64,000 nt of DNA from an uncultured Alphaproteobacteria bacterium (GTDB taxonomy: Bacteria; Pseudomonadota; Alphaproteobacteria; HIMB59): the NCBI GenBank assembly GCA_902599405.1, contig CACKFO010000001.1, positions 62,001-126,000 of the forward strand. Reading direction: 5' to 3'. The translations under genes were made by a program, and so were the position numbers. Shown one piece after another: positions 44,979-54,874 of this stretch. How positions within the stretch are numbered: position 1 is the first letter of the stretch; each line of letters starts with the position of its first letter. The notes beneath the pieces were generated by a model. That model did not search any database. It was not told the origin of the DNA and saw nothing but the letters and a program-made list of their open reading frames with translations.

Positions 44979-46466
44979 TTGAGTAAGAAAGTTGTAGTTA
45001 TTGGTGGGGGTTTTGGAGGACTAGCTGCTGCCTTAAGGTGCAGAAAACTTGGTTTTGATGTCACCCTGCTTGAAAGACTTAACATGCTTGGCGGAAGAGC
45101 AAGAGTTTTCGAAAAAGACGGTTATAGACACGATGCTGGACCAACTGTTATAACAGCACCCTTTCTATTTGAAGAACTTTTTGAATTATTTGGTGAAAAC
45201 TTAAAAGATCACTTAAATTTTAAATCCTTAGACCCTTGGTACAGATTTTACTTTCACAATGGAAAAACTTTTGATTATCGACCATCTATCGAAGATACAA
45301 ATAATGAAATAAGAAAATTTGATGAAAATGACGTTGATGGATATGACAAATTATTAAAAACATCAAAAGATATTTTTGAGATAGGTTTCGAAAAGTTATC
45401 GGATAAGCCATTTATTTCCTTTTGGGAAATGGCAAAGCAAATACCATCGTTAATAAAACTCAAAAGTTATTTAACAGTCAGTCAATTAGTAAATAGTAAA
45501 TTAAAAAATAAGTATCTGCGGAAGGCATTTTCGATACATCCTTTATTAGTTGGGGGCAATCCGTTCACTACAACATCTATATATGCATTAATACACTATC
45601 TTGAAAGAAAGTGGGGGGTGTACTTTTGCATGGGAGGCACAGGTAAAATTGTGAGAGAGTTAGAAAATTTAATGTTAAGACAGGGTATTACTGTTAATAA
45701 AGAAACAGATGTAGAGCAAATTTCCATTATAAATGGTAAAGCGGAAAACGTGGTGCTTAATAACGGAAAAAAAATACCTGCGGATCTTGTGATTTGTAAT
45801 GCAGATCCCCCTACAGTTTACAGTGAAATGTTACCATTAGAATACTCCAGAGATAGTCTTCTCAAACCTAAGAAATTTACACATTACTCTATGGGCCTTT
45901 ATGTTCTTTTTTTTGGATCGAAGAAAAAATTTTCTGATGTCGCTCACCACACTATTTGGATGTCTGAAAGATATAAGGAACTGCTTCACGATATTTTTGA
46001 GAAAAAGATTTTGACAGAGGATTTTTCACTTTATCTTCATCGTCCAACAGCAACAGATGATACTTTTGCACCAGAGGGATGTGATAGTTTTTATGTTTTA
46101 TGCCCTGTTCCTAATCTTCAAGGAGATGTTCAATGGAATTCAGAGGGTCCAAAACTTAAGGATAGAATAGTTGAAGCACTGGATAAAACTATTATGCCAG
46201 GACTAAAAGAAAACATTGAGGCAGAATTCTGGATGACTCCTGAGGATTTTAAAAATGATTATAGATCAAAATACGGAGCTGGATTTTCTGTGGCACCAAT
46301 TTTTTCTCAATCGGCATGGTTTCGCTATCACAACAAAGATAAGAAAATACCAAATTTATATTTTTCAGCTGCGGGATCACACCCAGGTGCCGGAATACCT
46401 GGCGTATTGTGCTCTGCTAAGGTAATAGAGAAGCTTATAATTAAGGATTTCAAAGTTAGTCATTAA
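44979..46466 (+). CDS. crtI: Phytoene desaturase CrtI
   Basis: Introduces four double bases into phytoene to give lycopene at the membrane. The FAD-binding motif is VIGGGFGGLAAALRC at the N terminus, and the C-terminal signature SAAGSHPGAGIPGVLCSAKV is CrtI-typical. Length is 495 residues. The start is a TTG at 44979, with no better ATG nearby. It opens the crtI-crtB-crtY-blh run, 1 bp from crtB. Confidence 0.95.
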   Translation: MSKKVVVIGGGFGGLAAALRCRKLGFDVTLLERLNMLGGRARVFEKDGYRHDAGPTVITAPFLFEELFELFGENLKDHLNFKSLDPWYRFYFHNGKTFDYRPSIEDTNNEIRKFDENDVDGYDKLLKTSKDIFEIGFEKLSDKPFISFWEMAKQIPSLIKLKSYLTVSQLVNSKLKNKYLRKAFSIHPLLVGGNPFTTTSIYALIHYLERKWGVYFCMGGTGKIVRELENLMLRQGITVNKETDVEQISIINGKAENVVLNNGKKIPADLVICNADPPTVYSEMLPLEYSRDSLLKPKKFTHYSMGLYVLFFGSKKKFSDVAHHTIWMSERYKELLHDIFEKKILTEDFSLYLHRPTATDDTFAPEGCDSFYVLCPVPNLQGDVQWNSEGPKLKDRIVEALDKTIMPGLKENIEAEFWMTPEDFKNDYRSKYGAGFSVAPIFSQSAWFRYHNKDKKIPNLYFSAAGSHPGAGIPGVLCSAKVIEKLIIKDFKVSH

Positions 46467-46467
46467 G

Positions 46468-47343
46468 GTGACATCATTTAAAACAAATACCTATAGCATT
46501 AAATCGGAAGGTAAAAGTTTTTATTGGGCAAGTTTTTTTTTACCCAAAAAAAATAGAATTGCAGCTTCAAGGCTCTATAGCATATGTCGATATCTAGATG
46601 ATGTGGCAGATAATTCGAAGTTAGATACCTCTTCTCAAATAAAAAATATATTTAATCAAATAAAAGAAAATGAGAGCTCTGAGATAAATATCTTTTTTAA
46701 AAAAAATAATATTAACATTGGTATTTTAAAAGATCTAATAGATGGTTTGATCAGCGATCAGCAGAACGTCAGAGTTACAGATGAAAAAGAATTAATAGAT
46801 TACTCATACAAGGTTGCTGGAACAGTGGGTTTGATGATGTTACCAATAATTAATACCAAAGATGCTGAAGCAAGAAAGCATGCTATTGATTTAGGAATTG
46901 CTATGCAACTAACAAATATTGCAAGGGATGTTTACGAGGACGCAAAAATGAATAGGTTATATCTACCAAAAGAATGGTTAGGACAAGTCTCAATAAGTGA
47001 CCTAATAGATAATAAGTTAGATGATCAAAAAAAAAAATTGATTGAATTATCTATTAAAAATTTAATAGAACTCTCTGATAAATTCTATGCAAACGGTTTT
47101 TCTGGTATGAAATTTATTCCTCTTAGAACCAGACTAGCAATATTTTTTGCAGCAAAAATTTACAAAGGGATTGGGGAAAAGATTAAAAGCGGTGGTTATG
47201 TTTACAAGCTTGAAAGAATTTATTTAAACAAATTAGAAAAGTTATGGATTACAATAATTTCTATACCTGAATTTTTATTTTTAAAAAATATTTTTAAATC
47301 CTACAAATCGATTAGGGGCTCATTTAAAAATGAAAATATATGA
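46468..47343 (+). CDS. crtB: Phytoene synthase CrtB
   Basis: Condenses two geranylgeranyl diphosphates to phytoene. The two aspartate-rich motifs are YLDDVADN near 42 and TNIARDVYEDAKMNRLYLP near 150. The 291 residues match the family. It begins with GTG 1 bp after crtI and overlaps crtY by 14 bp, so translation is coupled along the carotenoid operon. Confidence 0.94.
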   Translation: MTSFKTNTYSIKSEGKSFYWASFFLPKKNRIAASRLYSICRYLDDVADNSKLDTSSQIKNIFNQIKENESSEINIFFKKNNINIGILKDLIDGLISDQQNVRVTDEKELIDYSYKVAGTVGLMMLPIINTKDAEARKHAIDLGIAMQLTNIARDVYEDAKMNRLYLPKEWLGQVSISDLIDNKLDDQKKKLIELSIKNLIELSDKFYANGFSGMKFIPLRTRLAIFFAAKIYKGIGEKIKSGGYVYKLERIYLNKLEKLWITIISIPEFLFLKNIFKSYKSIRGSFKNENI

Positions 47344-48415
47344 TGTAGCATTTTTGGGCATGGGTGCCAGTGCCCTTGCTACTGCAAAATTAAAGTATAA
47401 GGGAACAAGTGTTAGTTTAATTGGCATTGATAAAAATTATCATAGCAAAAGAAATAATTTTTTTGCATTTTGGCTGACAGATTGGATGAAAGATTTTGAT
47501 AGTCTTGCACAAAAAAAATGGTTTTGCTGGAACTTTTACTTAACAAATAATCATATAAAACATGAAACTAAGGATTTACCCTATTGCACTATAAGATACC
47601 AAGATTGGAAAAATTATTGCTTAAAAGGCTTAGAAAACTTATCAATTAAAGAGTTCAATGTTCAAAGTATTACGAATTTAAAAAAATACTATGAAATCAA
47701 GCTAGAGAATGGTGAGGAAATTTTTGCTAAGAAAATTTATGATTCTCGTACGCCGAAATTGGAAAATGAAAAAGTAAAACAGCATTTTTTTGGATACCTT
47801 ATAGAAACTAAACAAATGATAAATGGTAATAGTGTGACCTTAATGGATTTTCGTGTTGAACAAAAAATGGGATTACATTTTATGTATTGTTTACCAATAG
47901 ATGAAAATAGAATGTTAGTTGAGTCAACAGTTTTTTCTTCAGAAATCCAAGAGGATGGATGGTATCAAAAACAGATATTAGAATACATTGAGACAAAATT
48001 AAATTTATCTGAATATAAAATAGTTGATGAAGAAAAAGGGGCGTTACCAATGTATGATATTGAAAACAAATCAAGTGAAAATTATATTCATATCGGTTCA
48101 AGAGGTGGTGCCACCAAAATATCAACCGGGTATGCTTTTTCCTTTTTTCTAAAAAACATAATGTTAAATTTTGAAAATATTAATAAAGCTCATCACTCAT
48201 ATTTTGATAAATGGATGGATAAGGTATTTGTGAATTATCTGAAAAATAATAGTGGAACAGAGAAGGTTTTTATTAATATGGCTTACTCTTTAAATGGCAA
48301 TGAATTTGCATCATTTATGATGGGTGTAGCTGATTTTCCGACAAAATTAAAGGTCATTATGTCAATGCCAAAAATTAAATTTATAAAAAGTGCATTAAGC
48401 ACCATTCGTAATTAA
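47330..48415 (+). CDS. crtY: Lycopene beta-cyclase CrtY
   Basis: Closes both ends of lycopene to make beta-carotene. The N terminus has the dinucleotide site VAFLGMGASALATAKLK, and MDFRVEQKMGLHFMYCLPID with GSRGGATKISTGYAF matches the bacterial CrtY family. At 361 residues it is slightly short. The stop codon is directly followed by the blh ATG with no spacer. Confidence 0.9.
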   Translation: MKIYDVAFLGMGASALATAKLKYKGTSVSLIGIDKNYHSKRNNFFAFWLTDWMKDFDSLAQKKWFCWNFYLTNNHIKHETKDLPYCTIRYQDWKNYCLKGLENLSIKEFNVQSITNLKKYYEIKLENGEEIFAKKIYDSRTPKLENEKVKQHFFGYLIETKQMINGNSVTLMDFRVEQKMGLHFMYCLPIDENRMLVESTVFSSEIQEDGWYQKQILEYIETKLNLSEYKIVDEEKGALPMYDIENKSSENYIHIGSRGGATKISTGYAFSFFLKNIMLNFENINKAHHSYFDKWMDKVFVNYLKNNSGTEKVFINMAYSLNGNEFASFMMGVADFPTKLKVIMSMPKIKFIKSALSTIRN

Positions 48416-49231
48416 ATGTATGAATTAAGCTTTATATCTTTACTTGCTCTTTGCATGGTTTCATTTATTGGTGTGCCGCATGGTTCATTTGACGGAGCTG
48501 TAGCTGCACTGTTAGGTTATAAGACAAGAAAAGATTTTTTTATATTTGTATTCTTATATTTAATTATTTCTGCAGCAGTAATTATATTTTGGATTTACTT
48601 TTCCGTAATCGCTTTAATTTTATTCATTTTAATGAGTATCGTTCATTTTGGATTATGTGACTGGTCCTATCTAGGTTTGAAGAAATATAAATGGTCTGTT
48701 TCTTTAACGCATGGTTTAAATATTGTATTTGGGATTATTTTTTTTCACACTAACGAAACATTTGAGATATTTACTTTTTTATCAAATCTATCTTTTAATC
48801 AATTTCAAGAATATCTATATATTGTTTACATTTGTTACTTTTTTCTTTTGATTAGATATGCATATTTGGCAATTAAATTTACAAGATTAAGATGGGGGAT
48901 ATTAGAAATGTCTATTATTTTATTGGTAATATTTTTAACAGAACCGCTCGTGGCATTTTCTATCTATTTTTGTTTCATTCATACTTTTAAACATGTCAAA
49001 TCAATATTAAAAGATACATCAAAATATTTATCAAATAACAAATTTATAACTATAACTACCATCTCTTTTACAATCTTAACATGGGTCGGCGGCAGCTTAG
49101 CAATTATCTACCTTCATAAGAGTTTTTCTTTTGATGAGTCTTTTATAAAGACACTGTTTATTGGATTAGCGGCATTAACTCTTCCCCATATGACTTTAGT
49201 AGATATCTTTTATAGAAGAAAATTTAATTGA
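48416..49231 (+). CDS. blh: Beta-carotene 15,15-prime-dioxygenase Blh
   Basis: An integral membrane enzyme of the Brp/Blh family that splits beta-carotene into two retinals, the chromophore of proteorhodopsin. Histidines for iron are visible in GVPHGSFDG near residue 22, SIVHFGLCDW near 76, FIHTFKHVK near 190 and LPHMTLVDI near 260. About seven to eight hydrophobic segments span 271 residues. It is the last gene of the cassette and overlaps the convergent ispH by 8 bp. Confidence 0.93.
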   Translation: MYELSFISLLALCMVSFIGVPHGSFDGAVAALLGYKTRKDFFIFVFLYLIISAAVIIFWIYFSVIALILFILMSIVHFGLCDWSYLGLKKYKWSVSLTHGLNIVFGIIFFHTNETFEIFTFLSNLSFNQFQEYLYIVYICYFFLLIRYAYLAIKFTRLRWGILEMSIILLVIFLTEPLVAFSIYFCFIHTFKHVKSILKDTSKYLSNNKFITITTISFTILTWVGGSLAIIYLHKSFSFDESFIKTLFIGLAALTLPHMTLVDIFYRRKFN

Positions 49232-50162
49232 GAAAATTAGGTATTTTAAATGTGATGTTTTCATCCTCTTTAAAATTTAAAACTTCGATTGCATAAACTT
49301 TTTTTATCTGATCAATGAATAAATTTAATTGTTCTTCAGGAGCAGATGCACTAGCTGTCAAACCTATTGTATTAAATTCTGATAAATTTGAATAATCAAA
49401 GTCGTTTATATTTTCAACTAGTTCACTATGTTTACAACCAAATCTTTTAGCAGTTTCGACTAACCTAATTGAATTGGAACTATTGTGGGCACCAATCACA
49501 TAAAAAGCATCAACATTTTTAGACATTTCTTGTACAGATAATTGTCTATTTGAAGTTGCATAGCAAATATCGGATTTTTTAGGAGCTAGAATTGAAGGAA
49601 ATTTTTTTTCTAAAGCATCAACAATACTTTGTGTATCAAAAACTGATAAGGTTGTTTGTGTTATATAGGCAAGTTTTTGATTTGATGGGAAATATAATTT
49701 TTCAACATCCTCAATATTTTGAACTAAAGTTAAATTGCTAATATCCTTGAGCTGTCCAGCTGTCCCGTCAACTTCAGGGTGATGTTCATGACCGATCATA
49801 ATTATTTTATATTCGTTTTTTTCTAATTGAATTATTTCTTTATGAATCTTACTGACTAATGGGCAGATGGCATCATAAAATAATAGATTATAATCTTTGG
49901 CTTTGTTAATTACTCTTTGTGCAACACCATGCGCAGAAAAAATTACAGGTTGTTTTGTATTTTTAGGAATTTCTTCTAGCGAATCTACAAATACAACGCC
50001 TTTTTCTCTCAAATTACTGACAACAAATTTATTATGAACAATCTCATGACGTACATAAACTGGAGCTCCATATTTCAAAAGGCTTTTTTCGACCATTTCA
50101 ACAGCTCTCTCAACCCCAGCACAAAAACCTCTGTGTTTGGCAGTTATAATCTTTTTAACCAC
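49224..50162 (-). CDS. ispH: 4-hydroxy-3-methylbut-2-enyl diphosphate reductase IspH
   Basis: The last enzyme of the MEP isoprenoid pathway, a 4Fe-4S protein making IPP and DMAPP. The three cluster cysteines are in HRGFCAGVERAVE, YDAICPLVSKIH and SDICYATSNRQ. The substrate-binding blocks SAHGVAQ, GHEHHPEVDGTAGQ and TQTTLS are present. At 312 residues it is of normal length. Being next to the carotenoid genes places precursor supply and use together, although it is convergent and transcribed separately. Confidence 0.96.
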   Translation of the reverse strand: MVKKIITAKHRGFCAGVERAVEMVEKSLLKYGAPVYVRHEIVHNKFVVSNLREKGVVFVDSLEEIPKNTKQPVIFSAHGVAQRVINKAKDYNLLFYDAICPLVSKIHKEIIQLEKNEYKIIMIGHEHHPEVDGTAGQLKDISNLTLVQNIEDVEKLYFPSNQKLAYITQTTLSVFDTQSIVDALEKKFPSILAPKKSDICYATSNRQLSVQEMSKNVDAFYVIGAHNSSNSIRLVETAKRFGCKHSELVENINDFDYSNLSEFNTIGLTASASAPEEQLNLFIDQIKKVYAIEVLNFKEDENITFKIPNFLN

Positions 50163-50194
50163 GGTAAATTGTTATCATATTATTAAGAGAAAAA

Positions 50195-53100
50195 TTATTT
50201 TATAATTAATAAAAGTTGCTGAGCCTCAATATTTTCACCAGCTTTTACGCACAGTCTCTCAACTATTCCAGGTTGGTCTGCGTAAATAACTGTTTCCATT
50301 TTCATGGCCTCAATAGTGCATAATTTAGCACCCTTTGGCACTTTTATTCCTTCAGTAACAGCAACGTCTACAAGTAAACCAGGTATTGGGGCCGCAACAT
50401 GATCTTTGTTGCTAGGATCAGCAATTTCTTTAGCTAAATCGTCAACTGCAATGGAATTATCTTTGATGTCAACTGATCTGGCCTGGCCATTCAATTCAAA
50501 ATATACTGTCCTGTAACCTTTTTCGTTTGGCTCACTTAAAGTGAAATATCTTATTATAAGAGTTTTACCAGGTTCTATAGAGACATATATCTCTTCCCCT
50601 GTATTCATCCCAAAGAAATAGTTTGATGTTGGGATAACACTAGTATTACCAAATTTCTTTTTGTGTTTTATATACTCATCAAAAACCTCGGGAAAAAATA
50701 TTTGTGAAATTGTATCTTTCTCTGAAATAGTCTCGCTATACTTCTTTTCCAATTCCTTCGTTCTATTTTTAATTTTTAATGAGGGTAACTTTGATCCAAA
50801 TCTATAATTAATAGGTTTTTTTCCTTTTAAAATTTTCTTTTGGAGTGCTTTTGGAAAACCTTTATATGGTTGACCTAATCGGCCACTAAAGAATTCGATG
50901 ACTGATGCAGGAAAGCCAACATCCTTTTTAGGGTCTAAAACATCTTGAATTTGAATATTATTTGCCAACATGTAAATTGCCATATCACCAACAACCTTAG
51001 ATATAGGTGTAACTTTAATTACATCACCAAATATTTTGTTCACTTCGGCATACATTGATGCAAGTTCTGGCCATCTCTCGTCTGTAATACCCATTGACCT
51101 TGCTTGCTCTCTTAAATTAGTGTACTGGCCTCCTGGCATCTGATGTAAATATACCTCTGACATACTAGTGCGAGTTTTACTTTCGAAAGGTTGGTATTGT
51201 TTTCTAACACCTTCCCAATAATTTGCAGCAGTCCTGACAACTGCAGAAGAAATTTTTGGATCTCTTTTATTGCCATCAAGAGACTCTAAAACTGCACCAA
51301 AACTAGGTTGCGATGTGAAGCCAGACCAAGAGTCAATTGCTACATCAACAATATCTACCCCTGCTTCTGAGGCATTAAGCAATGTTGCAACACCATTTCC
51401 ACTTGTATCGTGAGTATGGAAATGAATTGGAATTTTTATGCTTTTTTTTAATTCTTTGAATAAAATTTTTGCTGCCTTGGGTTTACACAAACCTGCCATA
51501 TCTTTGATTGCAAGAAAGTGAACTCCCATTTTCTCAAGCTTTTGCGCCATTTTTAAGTAGTAATCAAGTGTATATTTTTTCTCTGCTGGAGACGATAAAT
51601 CGCCGGAGTAACAAATAGAAGCTTCACAGATTTTTCCAGATTTTAATACTTCGTCAATAGAGACTCTCATATTTTCAATCCAGTTTAGTGCATCAAATAT
51701 TCTAAAAACGTCAATCCCAGACTGAGCGGAGAGTTGTATAAACCTTCTTAAAACATTATCAGGATAGTTTGTATATCCAAGAGCATTCGATCCTCTGAAT
51801 AACATTTGTAATAGGGCTGAGGGCATTTGTTCACGTAACTTTTCTAGACGTTCCCAAGGGTCCTCTTTTAAGAATCTTAATGCAACATCAAAAGTTGCAC
51901 CACCCCAACACTCAACTGAGAATAGATTTTTAAGTCTTTCTTCATATAAGTCAGTTATGCCTAACATATCTTGTGTTCTCATTCGAGTTGCAATTAAAGA
52001 TTGATGAGCATCTCTAAAGGTAGTGTCTGTAATCAATAATTGTTTTTCTTTTAACACAGTCTCAGCAACAGCAGATGGACCATTAGTATCTAAAATTTGT
52101 TTATATGTTTTATCGACAGTCTCTTGTGCTTTTTTTGATCTAGATATTCCATAGTCTGAGAGTTTTGCTGGTGTTGTCTCTCTTAATTTTGGTCTATTAG
52201 CGACTTCTGGGTTACCATTAACAATAACTTCGGCTAAGAAGTTTAATGTTTTGGTTGCCCTATCTTTTCGACCAGAGAATTGAAATAAACTTTTTTCACT
52301 ATCTATAAATTTTGTATGGTATTTAAAAACATCGAAACCTTTGTGGTTAATTAACTTTAATAAAAAAGGTATATTTGTTTTTACACCTCTGACGCGAAAT
52401 TCACTCAATGCTCTATTCATTCGTCTCTTTGCTTCAATAGGGGTTTGGCCTTTTGCAGTTACTTTAACTAAAAGAGAGTCATAATAAGGAGTAATAACCG
52501 TACCAGTAGATGCAGTTCCAGCATCTAGTCTTATTCCCAAGCCACTTGCAGATCTATAAACATTAATTTTACCGTAATCTGGGGCAAAATCATTAGCGGC
52601 ATCTTCTGTTGTAACCCTTGATTGGATAGCATGACCTTTCATATGAATGTTTTTTTGAGTTGGCACACCACATATATCATCTCCAATTTTAGCACCAGCT
52701 GCTAAGAGGAACTGAGCTTTTACAATATCAATACCAGTAATTTCTTCTGTTACGGTGTGTTCAACTTGAACTCTTGGATTAACTTCAATGAAGAAAAAAT
52801 CTCTAGATTTAGCATCCATTAAAAACTCTACAGTTCCCGCACATGAATAATTAACTTGTTTTCCTATTCTAACACCTGCGTTACAAATCTCATTTCTCTC
52901 TTTGTCAGATAGGTAGGCAGCAGGAGCTCTTTCTACTACCTTTTGATGTCGTCTTTGAAGAGAACAATCTCTTTCAAAAAGGTGAACTATATTGCCATGC
53001 GTATCGCCAATTATCTGAACTTCAACATGAAAAGCTTTTTCGATTAACTTTTCAAAAAATACATCATCTTTTCCAAAGGCACTTTTAGCTTCTCTCCTAG

Positions 53101-53659
53101 CGGTGTTGATTTGATTTTCTAATTCTGTTTCTTTTCTGATCACTCGCATTCCACGACCGCCGCCACCCCAAGATGCTTTGAGCATAATTGGATATCCAAT
53201 TTTTTTTGCAAGATCTTTACATTTTTTTAAATCTTTTGGTAAGGGTCCTGTGGAAGGTATGGTTGGTACTTTAGCTTTGCCTGCAGTTTTTTTAGCTTCT
53301 ACTTTATTTCCAAGTGATCGCATAATCTTTGGAGAGGGTCCAACAAAAATAATATTATGTTTTGCACATTCATCAGCAAATTCTGGGTTTTCAGATAAGA
53401 AGCCGTAACCTGGATGGATGGCATCACAACCTGAATTAACAGCAATTTGTACGATACCTTTGTAATCTAGGTAAGCCTGGATAGGACCTAATCCTGATCC
53501 AACAAGATAGCTTTCGTCTGTTTTGAAGCGGTGCAATGCAAAACGATCCTCGTACGAGTAAATGGATACAGTCCTAAAGCCCAATTCAGTTGCTGCACGA
53601 GATATTCTAATTGCAATTTCACTTCTGTTAGCAATTAATATTTTCTTAATTTGTTTCAT
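50195..53659 (-). CDS. pyc: Pyruvate carboxylase
   Basis: A biotin enzyme that makes oxaloacetate from pyruvate and bicarbonate, replenishing the TCA cycle. The 1154 residues include the biotin carboxylase domain (about 1-460, with KASWGGGGRGMRVI), the carboxyltransferase domain (about 535-810, with DTTFRDAHQSLIATRMRT), the PYC_OADA domain, and the biotinyl domain with Lys1120 in EAMKMET. In proteorhodopsin bacteria light-boosted anaplerotic CO2 fixation is known, so its place near the cassette is of interest. Confidence 0.97.
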   Translation of the reverse strand: MKQIKKILIANRSEIAIRISRAATELGFRTVSIYSYEDRFALHRFKTDESYLVGSGLGPIQAYLDYKGIVQIAVNSGCDAIHPGYGFLSENPEFADECAKHNIIFVGPSPKIMRSLGNKVEAKKTAGKAKVPTIPSTGPLPKDLKKCKDLAKKIGYPIMLKASWGGGGRGMRVIRKETELENQINTARREAKSAFGKDDVFFEKLIEKAFHVEVQIIGDTHGNIVHLFERDCSLQRRHQKVVERAPAAYLSDKERNEICNAGVRIGKQVNYSCAGTVEFLMDAKSRDFFFIEVNPRVQVEHTVTEEITGIDIVKAQFLLAAGAKIGDDICGVPTQKNIHMKGHAIQSRVTTEDAANDFAPDYGKINVYRSASGLGIRLDAGTASTGTVITPYYDSLLVKVTAKGQTPIEAKRRMNRALSEFRVRGVKTNIPFLLKLINHKGFDVFKYHTKFIDSEKSLFQFSGRKDRATKTLNFLAEVIVNGNPEVANRPKLRETTPAKLSDYGISRSKKAQETVDKTYKQILDTNGPSAVAETVLKEKQLLITDTTFRDAHQSLIATRMRTQDMLGITDLYEERLKNLFSVECWGGATFDVALRFLKEDPWERLEKLREQMPSALLQMLFRGSNALGYTNYPDNVLRRFIQLSAQSGIDVFRIFDALNWIENMRVSIDEVLKSGKICEASICYSGDLSSPAEKKYTLDYYLKMAQKLEKMGVHFLAIKDMAGLCKPKAAKILFKELKKSIKIPIHFHTHDTSGNGVATLLNASEAGVDIVDVAIDSWSGFTSQPSFGAVLESLDGNKRDPKISSAVVRTAANYWEGVRKQYQPFESKTRTSMSEVYLHQMPGGQYTNLREQARSMGITDERWPELASMYAEVNKIFGDVIKVTPISKVVGDMAIYMLANNIQIQDVLDPKKDVGFPASVIEFFSGRLGQPYKGFPKALQKKILKGKKPINYRFGSKLPSLKIKNRTKELEKKYSETISEKDTISQIFFPEVFDEYIKHKKKFGNTSVIPTSNYFFGMNTGEEIYVSIEPGKTLIIRYFTLSEPNEKGYRTVYFELNGQARSVDIKDNSIAVDDLAKEIADPSNKDHVAAPIPGLLVDVAVTEGIKVPKGAKLCTIEAMKMETVIYADQPGIVERLCVKAGENIEAQQLLLIIK

Positions 53660-53722
53660 AATGCTAAATAAGTTTATTTTTATACATTATTCTGTTTTTT
53701 TTCATAGACAATCTATAGAAAA

Positions 53723-54376
53723 TTAAGGTTTTTTTACTTTTATAGCCTTTCTTCTGTTTGGATAACAGTCTGTGCAAATTTTGCATTCAACACCAAAGCA
53801 GCTTCTAGCTTTGCAATATTCTCTTCCATAAAAAATCATTTGTAAATGAAGTCTGTTCCAAGTTGCCTTAGGAAATAATTTTTTAATATCTAATTCAGTT
53901 TGGACTACATTTTTACCATTTGTCAGACCCCACCTTTGTGCTAGACGATGAATATGAGTATCTACAGGGAATGCAGGGTGACCAAAACCTTGGGACATTA
54001 CTACACTCGCTGTTTTATGACCAACTCCCGGTAAATTTTCTAAATCTTCAAAAGTCTCTGGGACCCTACCATTGTATTTTTTAATTAATATTTTTGAGAG
54101 TTTAGAAATAGCTTTTGATTTTTTAGGTGCAAGTCCACATGGTTTAATGATTTTATAAATTTTATTAACAGGCACCTTTGCCATATCATGAGGATTATTT
54201 GCCGTTTTAAATAGTAAAGGTGTAATCTTATTCACACGTTCGTCTGTGCATTGAGCACTTAATAAAACTGCTATTAAAAGCTCATATACATTTTTATGTT
54301 TAAGAGGGATCGGGATATTTGGATAAAATTTGTTTAAATTATCCAATACCACATTTGCTCTTTCTTGTTTTTTCAT
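53723..54376 (-). CDS. nth: Endonuclease III
   Basis: A DNA glycosylase/AP lyase for oxidised pyrimidines. The helix-hairpin-helix LPGVGHKTASVVM near 112 and the catalytic Asp in FPVDTHIHRLAQRWG near 138 are clear. The C-terminal Fe-S loop is odd: cysteines read C-KARS-C-FGVE-C-KI-C-TD-C, not the classic C-x6-C-x2-C-x5-C. Five cysteines are available, so a cluster may still form. Length is 217 residues. Confidence 0.94.
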   Translation of the reverse strand: MKKQERANVVLDNLNKFYPNIPIPLKHKNVYELLIAVLLSAQCTDERVNKITPLLFKTANNPHDMAKVPVNKIYKIIKPCGLAPKKSKAISKLSKILIKKYNGRVPETFEDLENLPGVGHKTASVVMSQGFGHPAFPVDTHIHRLAQRWGLTNGKNVVQTELDIKKLFPKATWNRLHLQMIFYGREYCKARSCFGVECKICTDCYPNRRKAIKVKKP

Positions 54377-54439
54377 ATTATTATTGGTGTGCTATTAAAA
54401 CTATTATAAATATAAATATAATTTTATAAACTTATAGAA

Positions 54440-54874
54440 ATGACAAGAAAGCTTCATATCAAACCAAATAGGAGTCTGACAAATCTTCAAATTCTATTTT
54501 TTTTATTCATTACAGGTTTCTTGATCATTTTTATTGGTGGAAGATTTTTATTAGTCGGTGCTTGGCCGATAATTATATTTGGTATTGTTGAATTTTCTAT
54601 TTTGGTCGTATGCACTTATTTTTTTGTAAAGAGTTTAAAAAAAACAGAAAAAATTTCATTAGAATCAAAATCTATGCAATTAGAGCGGCTTGATGGAGAT
54701 GAGGTTATTGAACAAAACAGTTATAATTTGAATTGGTTGAAGATAAAGAATGAAAAAAATTCATTAAGTGTAAATTATGCTGGAAAGAAAAAATTCTTCG
54801 CCAGTTTTTTGAGTGAGGATAGAAGGAAAAAATTAAAAAGAATTATTGAGAAGTACAGCTCCTCGTCTAGCTAA
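54440..54874 (+). CDS. DUF2244 membrane protein
   Basis: A 144-residue inner-membrane protein with two close hydrophobic helices (about 18-36 and 41-63) and a cytosolic C-terminal domain containing LERLDGDEVIEQNSYNLNWLKIK and FFASFLSEDRRKKLKRII. The start MTRKLHIKPNRSLTNLQ is typical of DUF2244, an alphaproteobacterial family often found beside nth. Function is unknown. It is divergent from nth and overlaps convergent dapB by 8 bp. Confidence 0.82.
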   Translation: MTRKLHIKPNRSLTNLQILFFLFITGFLIIFIGGRFLLVGAWPIIIFGIVEFSILVVCTYFFVKSLKKTEKISLESKSMQLERLDGDEVIEQNSYNLNWLKIKNEKNSLSVNYAGKKKFFASFLSEDRRKKLKRIIEKYSSSSS

